A stretch of DNA of 36,616 nucleotides from Thermodesulfobacterium geofontis (GTDB taxonomy: Bacteria; Desulfobacterota; Thermodesulfobacteria; Thermodesulfobacteriales; Thermodesulfobacteriaceae), in the NCBI GenBank assembly GCA_002877985.1, contig PNIK01000059.1, forward strand, positions 1 through 36,616, read 5' to 3'. A program made the translations under genes and the position numbers. How positions within the stretch are numbered: position 1 is the first letter of the stretch; each line of letters starts with the position of its first letter. Under the pieces are notes generated by a model. That model was given only the letters and a program-made list of their open reading frames with translations, was not told the DNA's origin and did not search any database. Of this stretch, positions 17,826-25,289 are shown piece by piece.

Positions 17826-18905
17826 TTAAGATTTAGTATTTTTGAATTTAATGTTCTTTGCCACAGATGATTTTTTAAACAAATATTTATATTTTTTAGA
17901 TTTGGCAAGTATCTTTTTAGAACCTTTATTTTTAACATAATTTTTGAAGTGTCTTTTATTATAACCCAATTTAGAGTTTTTGTAAATTTTTGAATGAAAA
18001 GGCTTAAATTCCTTATTTGCTAAAACCCTACTATTTACTACTGTAGTGATAAATATAGGAGAGATCTGTTGAGTTAAGACTAATTTAGCAAAATTTATAA
18101 GATTTTTGGAATCCCGCCAAAGAGATTCTCTATTAGGAGAACCTAATATGGAAGTAATAATTAATTTGTCATCTACATAAACTCCGTTTACCAAACAATG
18201 CTTAGAAGCTCTTGTAAAGCCTGTTTTACCTCCAATAATACTCTCTTCTAACTCAGGGTCATCTAAAAGTTTATTTGTATTTTTAATAACTAAGGTTCTT
18301 CCTGTTTCGGAAGTTATTATTTTAACAGGGGTACTTATGATTTCTTTAATTAAAGGATATTTTAAAGCTTCATAAAATATAATAGCTAATTCATAGGGAG
18401 TTGTATATTGATCTCCTCCAGGCAATCCAGAAGCTGTGACAAAATGAGAATTTTTAAGCCCTAAGCTATAAACTTTTTTATTCATCAATAAAGAAAAATT
18501 TTCTTCAGATCCAGCTACAGCTTCAGCAAGAGCTACTGCTGCCTGATTAGAGGATTTCATAAGCATAAGATAAAGAAGATCTTTTACTGTATAAATTTCA
18601 TTTTCGTATAATTTAGGAGAAACACTAGGTGTTTGAGAAGCATTTTTAGATATTCTTACTTTTTGAGATAGAGGAAGATAGTCCAGAACCACCATAGCGG
18701 TTACCAATTTTACAGTACTTGCTGGAGGTATTTTTAAATGAGGGTTTTTAGCATAAAGGATTTTTCCTGTTTTTCCATCAATTGCTACAGCACAAAGAGC
18801 ATTAATTTCTGGATATTGATCAGAGGTGAAAGCTTTACTTACACTAAAATTGATAAAAATTAAAAATAAAATAAAAAAAGTTAAAATATTTAAAAGGTTT
18901 TTCAT
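17826..18905 (-). CDS. D-alanyl-D-alanine carboxypeptidase (DacF/PBP5-like) with a lysine-rich tail
   Basis: 359 residues. An N-terminal signal segment (hydrophobic residues about 4-22) exports the protein to the periplasm, where it would trim the terminal D-alanine from peptidoglycan stem peptides. The penicillin-binding motifs are all present: SxxK at S63-K66, SxN at S118-N120, KTG at 227-229. After about residue 298 the normal C-terminal beta domain and amphipathic anchor are replaced by a roughly 60-residue tail very rich in Lys with several Tyr, unlike typical DacA/DacF. The tail is in frame and ends at a normal stop. It could bind teichoic-acid-like polymers, LPS phosphates or the wall, which is inference. 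It lies 20 bp upstream of ugd, on the same strand. Confidence 0.87.
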   Translation of the reverse strand: MKNLLNILTFFILFLIFINFSVSKAFTSDQYPEINALCAVAIDGKTGKILYAKNPHLKIPPASTVKLVTAMVVLDYLPLSQKVRISKNASQTPSVSPKLYENEIYTVKDLLYLMLMKSSNQAAVALAEAVAGSEENFSLLMNKKVYSLGLKNSHFVTASGLPGGDQYTTPYELAIIFYEALKYPLIKEIISTPVKIITSETGRTLVIKNTNKLLDDPELEESIIGGKTGFTRASKHCLVNGVYVDDKLIITSILGSPNRESLWRDSKNLINFAKLVLTQQISPIFITTVVNSRVLANKEFKPFHSKIYKNSKLGYNKRHFKNYVKNKGSKKILAKSKKYKYLFKKSSVAKNIKFKNTKS

Positions 18906-18934
18906 TTTCTAATCCAAAAAGAAAATTTTAAAAT

Positions 18935-18963
18935 AAAATAGCATAAAATTCTTAAAAAGTCAA
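18935..18963 (-). promoter_or_regulatory. Candidate promoter of the dacF-like gene
   Basis: On the minus strand TTGACT (18963-18958), 17-bp spacer, TATTTT (18940-18935), with the start codon at 18905 about 23 nt past the predicted transcription start. The -35 match is good and the -10 match moderate. Confidence 0.45.
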
Positions 18964-19050
18964 ATTTTTAAATAAAAGAAAATTTTAAAAAATTTTAGAA
19001 AATCAAAGAAAATTTAATAAATTAATTTTATAAGTCAAATTTGTCAAATC

Positions 19051-19078
19051 TTGTAAAGTCTAAAAAAGTTTTTAAAAT
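19051..19078 (+). promoter_or_regulatory. Candidate promoter of polX
   Basis: TTGTAA (19051-19056), 16-bp spacer, TAAAAT (19073-19078), then the ATG at 19088 without a Shine-Dalgarno sequence. The surrounding 182-bp gap is almost pure A/T, so chance matches are common; the leaderless spacing is the main support. Confidence 0.33.
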
Positions 19079-19087
19079 TTAAGATAA

Positions 19088-20812
19088 ATGAAAAATAAAG
19101 AAGTAGCAGAGATTTTTAATAAAGTAGCAGCGCTTTTAGAAATAAAAGGGGATAATCCTTACAGAATAAGAGCTTATCAGAAGGCAGCCCAAACTATAGA
19201 AGCACTCACCACAGATGTTGAAGAGTTAGCAAAGCAAGGAAAACTGGAAAAATTGCCAGGAATAGGTCCAGATTTAGCAGGAAAAATCAAAGAAATTTTA
19301 AAAACAGGGACTCTTTCACTTTATGAAGAACTGAAAAAAGAAATACCTTTAGTATTATTAGATTTTTTGGAAATTCCAAGTCTAGGTCCTAAAAAAGTAA
19401 AGGTGCTTTATGAAAAATTAGGTATTACTAATATAGAAGAATTAGAAAAAGCCTGTAAAGAGCATAAAATAGCTAAACTTCCAGGCTTTGGTTGGAAAAC
19501 AGAAGAAAATATTTTAAAAGGTATAGTCCTTTTTAGAGAAAAAAGGGGAAGAAGACCTCTTGGAGAAGTTTTACCTTTAGCTGAAGAGATAATGGAAATT
19601 CTTAAGAGAGAAAGTCCTGTTGAAAATATTGCTGTAGCTGGAAGTATAAGAAGAAAAAAAGAAACTGTTAAAGATATAGATGTTCTTATTACTTCTATTC
19701 AACCAGAAAAGGTAATGAAAAAGGTTACTGAGCTATTCTTAGTTGAAGAGGTAATAGCCTTTGGAGAAACTAAGACCAGTGTAAGACTTAAAACCGGTAT
19801 TCAGATGGATATAAGAGTGGTTGAACCTGATTCCTGGGGAGCAGCACTTGCTTATTTTACAGGTTCAAAAGCTCATAATATTAGAGTTAGAGAACTTGCT
19901 TTGGAAAAAGGATTAAAGATAAATGAATATGGAGTATTTAGAGGAGAAGAAAAGATTGCAGGAAAAACGGAAGAGGAAGTGTATGCCTCTGTAGGGCTTC
20001 CTTTTATTCCTCCAGAAATAAGAGAAGATTGGGGAGAAATAGAAGCAGCTTTGCAAGGAAAATTGCCTAAGTTGGTTGAATACAATGAAATTCTTGGAGA
20101 TGCCCATGTTCATTCTAAATACAGTGATGGAACTGCAAGTTTAGAAGAAATAATAACTAAAGCTGAAAAATTAGGTCTTTCTTGGGTAGCAATATGTGAT
20201 CATTCTCAGGGATTAAAAGTGGCAGGGGGTGTTCCGGTAGAAGATCTTTTCAAGAAAAAAAAACACATAGAAGAATTAAATAAAAGATCTTCTAAGGTTA
20301 AATTAATTTTTGGAGCCGAAGTTGACATACTTTCTGATGGAACTTTGGATTATCCTGATGAAATTTTAGCTGAAATTGATTTTGTTATTGCTGCCATACA
20401 TACAGGATTTCAGCAAACAGAAGAACAGATCACTAATAGAATAATTTCAGCTTTAAAGCATCCTTTGGTTCATGCTATTGCTCATCCTACAGGAAGAGTA
20501 ATAGGAGAAAGAGAGCCTTACGCAATAAATATGCCTAAAATTCTTGAAGTAGCAGCTCAATATGGTAAAGCTTTAGAAATAAATGCCTATTACAAAAGAC
20601 TTGATTTAAATGATGTAAATACACGAGCAGCTAAGGAAAAAAGTATACCTTTAATTATAGGAACAGATGCCCATTTTATAGATCAAATAGAATATTTACC
20701 TCTGGGTACAGCAGTGGCAAGAAGAGGCTGGTGCGAAAAAAAGGATATTTTGAATACTTTAACTTATGAAGAATTTATGTCTTGGCTTAAAAAGGTAAGA
20801 AATCAATTTTAA
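19088..20812 (+). CDS. polX: DNA polymerase/3'-5' exonuclease PolX (family X polymerase with PHP domain)
   Basis: 574 residues, the usual size for bacterial PolX. PolX fills short gaps in base excision repair and has an Mn-dependent 3'-5' exonuclease and AP endonuclease in its PHP domain. Helix-hairpin-helix elements are at LEKLPGIGP (53-61) and again near 94-105. The polymerase palm has GS (185-186) and D196/D198 (DID), with a third acid in QMDIRV. The PHP domain starts at about residue 336 with GDAHVHSKYSDG and continues through CDHSQG, the GAEVDIL acid, AAIHTGF, AHPTGR and GTDAHF, so its metal ligands look complete. Confidence 0.95.
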   Translation: MKNKEVAEIFNKVAALLEIKGDNPYRIRAYQKAAQTIEALTTDVEELAKQGKLEKLPGIGPDLAGKIKEILKTGTLSLYEELKKEIPLVLLDFLEIPSLGPKKVKVLYEKLGITNIEELEKACKEHKIAKLPGFGWKTEENILKGIVLFREKRGRRPLGEVLPLAEEIMEILKRESPVENIAVAGSIRRKKETVKDIDVLITSIQPEKVMKKVTELFLVEEVIAFGETKTSVRLKTGIQMDIRVVEPDSWGAALAYFTGSKAHNIRVRELALEKGLKINEYGVFRGEEKIAGKTEEEVYASVGLPFIPPEIREDWGEIEAALQGKLPKLVEYNEILGDAHVHSKYSDGTASLEEIITKAEKLGLSWVAICDHSQGLKVAGGVPVEDLFKKKKHIEELNKRSSKVKLIFGAEVDILSDGTLDYPDEILAEIDFVIAAIHTGFQQTEEQITNRIISALKHPLVHAIAHPTGRVIGEREPYAINMPKILEVAAQYGKALEINAYYKRLDLNDVNTRAAKEKSIPLIIGTDAHFIDQIEYLPLGTAVARRGWCEKKDILNTLTYEEFMSWLKKVRNQF

Positions 20813-20820
20813 AAATAGCC

Positions 20821-23127
20821 TTGCAATATTTAGAACTTAAGGAAGTATATACTCATAATTTAAAAGGTTTTGACCTAAAAATCCCTTTAAATTCTTTAGT
20901 AGTCATAACTGGTCCCTCTGGATCCGGTAAAAGTTCTTTAGCCATCAATACCATAGCTGAAGAAGGTAAAAATAGACTTTTCCAGATATTAAATTATTCC
21001 CAAGAATTTAAGATTATTAATACTACTTCTAAGGCTAAATTTATTTCCCCTATACCTCCTATTATAGCAATGACTCAGGGAGTTAAATATTGGCATCCTT
21101 ATAAAACAGTAGGAGAATTTCTTTCATTGAATCAAATATTAAGAGTGCTTTTTGAGGAATTTGGAGAATATAAATGTTGTTTTTGTGGAGAATTTAACAA
21201 AGTTACTAATCCTAATAAAGTTATAAAGTGGTATCAAAGTTTAAAGGAGGGAGAAAAATTTTATTTTCTTCTTCCTCTTCCAGAAAGTACACCAAAAGCT
21301 TTGGAATTTTTATTATCTCAAGGGTACACTAAATATATAGTTGATAACAAAGAAATTGATTTATCTGAAGAAAGTATTCCTACTAAATTTGACAATATTT
21401 TTCTTTTACTTGATAGAATGATAAAGGAAAAGAGATCTACAGAGAGATTTTTAGAAAATCTAAAATTAAGTCTGAGTTTAAATCAGGGAAGGATAATTTT
21501 GAGATTTTTGGATGGAAAAGAATATTTTTTTAATCTTAAACCTATTTGTTTGAAATGTGGAAATCAACTTTTAACAGAATGGACAAAATGTAAATTCTGT
21601 AGAGGATATGGTTATAAAGAGAAAATAATTTGTAAAAATTGTAAGGGCTTAAAATTAGAACCTGTTATACTAGAGAGCAAACTTTTTGGAAATACTTTAG
21701 AAGGTTGGTTCAATTTATCAATAAAGGAATTTTATTATACCTTAAAAAGTTTGAAGATCTCAGAGGGACTTAAAATCTGGTTTGAGTCCTTATTTTTTAA
21801 ATTAGAAAAAGCTTTATTTTTAGGATTAGATTATTTAAAGCTTTCAACCCCTGTTTTTAATTTATCTGTTGGTGAGAGAAAACTTTTAGAGATACTTCTT
21901 ATTTTTGGAGCCAATCTTAATAAAGTACTTTATATATTAGATGAGCCTACACTTGGGCTTGATATAAAGAAAAAAGAAAAACTTCTTTCAATTTTAAGAA
22001 ATTTAATAGAAAATGATAATTCAATAATTCTTATAGAACATGATCCTTATATAATTGAAAAAGCTGATTATATAATAGAACTTGGTCCAGAAAGAGGAGA
22101 AAAAGGGGGATATTTAATAAAAGCAGATTTTAAAGAAAGGTTTTTAAAAGAGCCTGATACTTTAACTTCTGAATATTTAAAAGGAAAAAGAAAACTCAAA
22201 AAAATGCTCTTAAGTAAAGAAAAGACAGAATTAATTAGTATTTTCTTAAATGATCAAAAAATAGACTTATTAAAAAGGGGCATAAATCTAATTTTTGGGA
22301 ATATAGGAAGCAAGAAAACTTTATTTTTTGAAAAACTTTATGAGAATTTAAAGAAAAAAGGAGAAAAGGTTTTAAGAGTTGAGGTTAAGGATTTTAAAGG
22401 AAAAGATGAATTATTGATAAGTTATATAGGTATTTGGGATGATTTAAGAGAAATACTGATAAAACTTCCTTCTGCAAGAATGAAAGGATTTACCAAAAGG
22501 CATTTTAGTTTTTATACTAAAGAAGGGGTTTGTCCAGCTTGTAAAGGTAAAGGAAAGAAAATTTGGGAGACGGAAATTTTAAAACTATGTACTATTTGTG
22601 AAGAATGTTTTGGCAAGCGTTTAAATCCTGAGGTATTAAATTTAACTTATAAAGGATTTAAAATTGCAGAAATTTTTGATTTTACTGTAGAGGAAGCATT
22701 ACCTATATTTGGTAATATTTATCAAATAAAAGAAAAGGTAGAGTTATTAAAGAAATTAAATCTTTCCTATTTAAAATTGGGTCAAAGTATTGATGAACTT
22801 TCAGGAGGAGAAAGGGAAAGAATTTTTATAGCTAAAAAACTTTCCACTAATGTTAAATTTGATTATTTATTTTTGGAATTTCCTTTACAGGGGTTGCATT
22901 TAGAAGATCTTAAATATTTTACTAATTGGTTAGAAACTTTAAAAGAAAAAGATATTACTATAATTTTTTTAGAAACAAACTTATTGGCACTTTTCTTAAG
23001 TGAATGGATTATAAAAGTTAAAGAAGGGGAACCAGAATTTATGGGATATTCCGAGGATTTTTTAAAAACCTTAAAAGAAAAAGATTTTAAAAAAGAAGTT
23101 TTGTTTTATCAAAAATTTTTTAATTAA
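20821..23127 (+). CDS. Divergent UvrA paralog with one degenerate ATPase half
   Basis: 768 residues against about 940 for UvrA. It starts at TTG 20821 without a clear ribosome binding site; the N-terminus (LELKEVYTHNLKGFDL) aligns with the first residues of UvrA, which fixes the start. Half 1 has Walker A GPSGSGKSS (31-39), signature LSVGER (348-353, altered), Walker B YILDEP (371-376) and switch H407. Half 2 has a damaged Walker A (GNIGSKKT, 493-500), an intact signature LSGGER (660-665), a damaged Walker B (FLEFP, no DE) and N720 for the switch His. Zinc-type CxxC pairs survive (CFC near 120, C243/C246, C257/C260, C571/C574, C590/C593). Much of the UvrB-binding and insertion region is reduced. 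DNA repair, damage sensing or a translation/antibiotic-type role are all open. It follows polX by 8 bp, which points toward repair. Confidence 0.8.
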   Translation: MQYLELKEVYTHNLKGFDLKIPLNSLVVITGPSGSGKSSLAINTIAEEGKNRLFQILNYSQEFKIINTTSKAKFISPIPPIIAMTQGVKYWHPYKTVGEFLSLNQILRVLFEEFGEYKCCFCGEFNKVTNPNKVIKWYQSLKEGEKFYFLLPLPESTPKALEFLLSQGYTKYIVDNKEIDLSEESIPTKFDNIFLLLDRMIKEKRSTERFLENLKLSLSLNQGRIILRFLDGKEYFFNLKPICLKCGNQLLTEWTKCKFCRGYGYKEKIICKNCKGLKLEPVILESKLFGNTLEGWFNLSIKEFYYTLKSLKISEGLKIWFESLFFKLEKALFLGLDYLKLSTPVFNLSVGERKLLEILLIFGANLNKVLYILDEPTLGLDIKKKEKLLSILRNLIENDNSIILIEHDPYIIEKADYIIELGPERGEKGGYLIKADFKERFLKEPDTLTSEYLKGKRKLKKMLLSKEKTELISIFLNDQKIDLLKRGINLIFGNIGSKKTLFFEKLYENLKKKGEKVLRVEVKDFKGKDELLISYIGIWDDLREILIKLPSARMKGFTKRHFSFYTKEGVCPACKGKGKKIWETEILKLCTICEECFGKRLNPEVLNLTYKGFKIAEIFDFTVEEALPIFGNIYQIKEKVELLKKLNLSYLKLGQSIDELSGGERERIFIAKKLSTNVKFDYLFLEFPLQGLHLEDLKYFTNWLETLKEKDITIIFLETNLLALFLSEWIIKVKEGEPEFMGYSEDFLKTLKEKDFKKEVLFYQKFFN

Positions 23128-23316
23128 TTAAATAAATAAATATGTAAGCAAAAAAGCCTAAAAAATTAAAAAAAAGAAAGAATAAAAAAAATTTTTTGAA
23201 AAATTTATAAAATTTATTGTATTTTTTAGTATTTATATACTCTTGACTTTTTTTTAAAATTTTACCAAAATTTAAAATTTAAATCTAAGTCATTTTAGAA
23301 AGGGAGGATTCTTCTA
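23128..23316. other. AT-rich intergenic region upstream of the Hmc cluster
   Basis: 189 bases of almost pure A/T. I see no coding potential on either strand and no convincing terminator hairpin after the UvrA-like gene. The only elements are the promoter candidate at 23243-23271 and the GGGAGG ribosome binding site at 23300-23305. Confidence 0.7.
23243..23271 (+). promoter_or_regulatory. Candidate promoter of the hmc operon
   Basis: TTGACT (23243-23248), 17-bp spacer, CAAAAT (23266-23271). The -35 is good and the -10 matches four of six. A leader of about 38 nt with a strong GGGAGG would precede the first gene at 23317. Confidence 0.4.
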
Positions 23317-24579
23317 ATGAAAGAGAGTTGGGATTGGGAGACCAGGAACAAAGTTATTGCCAATATAAAAGAGTGGAAAGAAAAATTTATCGATATAAGA
23401 GAGCTTACTCCCTCTCCTGATGGTGAAAAAATTGCAGGAATAGTTCAGCCTGAAACAAGAAAGTTTACACTTTGTGTTAATGGAGAAACTTGGGAAGATC
23501 TTTTTGATAGAATGTATTCACTTAAATTTAATTTAGATAATGAACCTATCTGTCTCGGATATAGCGATTATCAATGGACAGTAATTATTGGAGATAAGGG
23601 AGAAACTCGTTGGGAAAATACTTTTGATATGATGTGGAATTTAACTTTAAGTCCTGATACTAAAAGCATAGCTGCTAATTTTAGAACTCCTGAAATGACT
23701 CAAGGAGTAATTTTAAATGATCAGCCTTGGGAAAATCTTTTTGTTGAAGTAAGAGATGTGATAATGAGCCCTGATGGAAAGAGAACCGCATCTCGTGTTC
23801 AGATAAATCCAAGAAGAGAATTGGATATCTTTTGGTTTTATGAAAAAAACTATACTATAGCAGTTGATGGTATTCCTTGGGATAGTTCTTTTTTGAGTGT
23901 TTATGGGGGTGTTTTTAGCGATGACGGGAATCATGTGGCAGCTTGTATAATGACTGACCTTTCTAAATACACTATAGTAGTTGATGGAAAACCATGGGAT
24001 AAGGAGTTTGAAGGATGTTGGGAACCTATCTTTGTTCCTGGAAGTTCTGATGTTATAGCTCCTGTTCAAACTCCACAAGGTTGGACCCTTGCTAAAAATG
24101 GAAACCCAATATGGCCCTATTTTCTACAGGTGTGGAAACAAAAGTTTAGTTCAGATGGAAAGAAATTAGCAGCAGTAGTAACTTTATCTCCTGGAGAGTG
24201 GACTGTAGCTGTTGATGGAACCCCCTGGAAGACTACATTTAATCAAATGGTTTTAGATCCTATTTTTAGTCCAGATGGTAAAAAAATAGCAGTAGTAGTA
24301 AAGCATAATAATAAATATACTGTTGCTGTTGATGGTAATCCTTGGAGTGAAACCTTTGATAATGTTTGGGACCCTGTTTTTTCACCTGCTGGAGATAAAA
24401 TTGCAGTAAGAGCAGAAAGAGATGGGAAATACTATCTTGTTGTAGATGGGAAGATAGGTAAGGAAGCCTATGAATGGTTATGGGATCCTGTGTTTAGTCC
24501 TGATGGTTCAAAAATTCTTGTTAGATGTATTAAAGATGGAAAATATTGTAGAAAAGTATTTTCTATTAATGAAATATAA
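23317..24579 (+). CDS. Tryptophan-rich beta-propeller protein, TmcD-like
   Basis: 420 residues with about 21 tryptophans. The chain is made of roughly ten repeats of about 40 residues, each pairing a VxVDGxPWxxxF strand with an FSPDGxKIAxxV strand (clearest at about residues 290-400), the WD40/TolB-like propeller pattern. There is no signal peptide or transmembrane segment, so it should be cytoplasmic. A Trp-rich protein, TmcD, accompanies the Tmc membrane redox complex of Desulfovibrio, a relative of Hmc; position and composition suggest this is its counterpart. A likely role is a scaffold on the cytoplasmic face near HmcF; no catalytic residues are apparent. It is the first gene of the operon, 17 bp before hmcE. 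Confidence 0.65.
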   Translation: MKESWDWETRNKVIANIKEWKEKFIDIRELTPSPDGEKIAGIVQPETRKFTLCVNGETWEDLFDRMYSLKFNLDNEPICLGYSDYQWTVIIGDKGETRWENTFDMMWNLTLSPDTKSIAANFRTPEMTQGVILNDQPWENLFVEVRDVIMSPDGKRTASRVQINPRRELDIFWFYEKNYTIAVDGIPWDSSFLSVYGGVFSDDGNHVAACIMTDLSKYTIVVDGKPWDKEFEGCWEPIFVPGSSDVIAPVQTPQGWTLAKNGNPIWPYFLQVWKQKFSSDGKKLAAVVTLSPGEWTVAVDGTPWKTTFNQMVLDPIFSPDGKKIAVVVKHNNKYTVAVDGNPWSETFDNVWDPVFSPAGDKIAVRAERDGKYYLVVDGKIGKEAYEWLWDPVFSPDGSKILVRCIKDGKYCRKVFSINEI

Positions 24580-24596
24580 ACTTAAGAGGGAGAGAT

Positions 24597-25268
24597 ATGG
24601 GATTTTTAGAAAGTGTAGCACTTTATAATTTTTTAAGAGGACCTATGGTATGGATAACTTTTATAATTTTTATAGTGGGAAGTATATATAGAATCTATAC
24701 TTTAATAAATTTAGCTAAAAAAGAAAAAGTAGTCTTACCTTTTATTAATATTAAAGCAGCTATTAAATCTTGGCTTCATTGGCTGATTCCCTTTGCTTCC
24801 AGAAATTGGAGATTAAAACCTTATTTCACTACCTTTACTTTTCTTTTTCATACAGGTATAGTTTTTGTTCCCATTTTTCTTTATGCACATAATGCTTTAT
24901 GGTATGAATCTTGGGGTATTTCTTGGTGGACTTTATCAGAAACTGTAGCAGATGTTTGGAGTATTTTTGTGATAATTGGTTGTTTATTTTTCATTGGTAG
25001 AAGAATTTTTGATCCCACAGTTAGATTTGTAACAAGCTATTCCGATTTTGTTTTTGTGTTTATATGTCTTTTTACTTTTTTAACAGGCTTTTTAGCTCAT
25101 TATCAGTGGATTTTACCTTATAGAGCTATGTTAAATCTTCATATAATGTTTGGGGAAATTATGCTTATTGCTATTCCGCTTACAAGACTTACTCATATGT
25201 ATTATTTCTTCTTTACCAGAGCTTGGATGGCATCACAAACAGCAATATGGAAAATTAAAGATTGGTAA
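24597..25268 (+). CDS. hmcE: Hmc complex cytochrome b-like membrane subunit HmcE
   Basis: 223 residues with about five transmembrane helices (near 14-36, 78-98, 118-138, 150-170, 178-200). Histidines in FHTG, the LYAH segment, LAHYQW, LHIMFGE and RLTHMYY are candidate heme b ligands, as in the NarI/DsrM family. It would pass electrons across the membrane to the cytoplasmic HmcF. A GAGGGAG ribosome binding site precedes the ATG. Size and neighbour order (followed by the HdrD-like subunit) match HmcE; DsrM is longer and TmcC is the nearest alternative. Confidence 0.8.
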   Translation: MGFLESVALYNFLRGPMVWITFIIFIVGSIYRIYTLINLAKKEKVVLPFINIKAAIKSWLHWLIPFASRNWRLKPYFTTFTFLFHTGIVFVPIFLYAHNALWYESWGISWWTLSETVADVWSIFVIIGCLFFIGRRIFDPTVRFVTSYSDFVFVFICLFTFLTGFLAHYQWILPYRAMLNLHIMFGEIMLIAIPLTRLTHMYYFFFTRAWMASQTAIWKIKDW

Positions 25269-25289
25269 AAATTGAAGGGGGGATAAATA

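Noticed and set aside
23713-24078. A 121-codon minus-strand reading frame inside the propeller gene
   Set aside because: It is antisense to a well-supported repeat protein, with no ribosome binding site and no recognisable domain.
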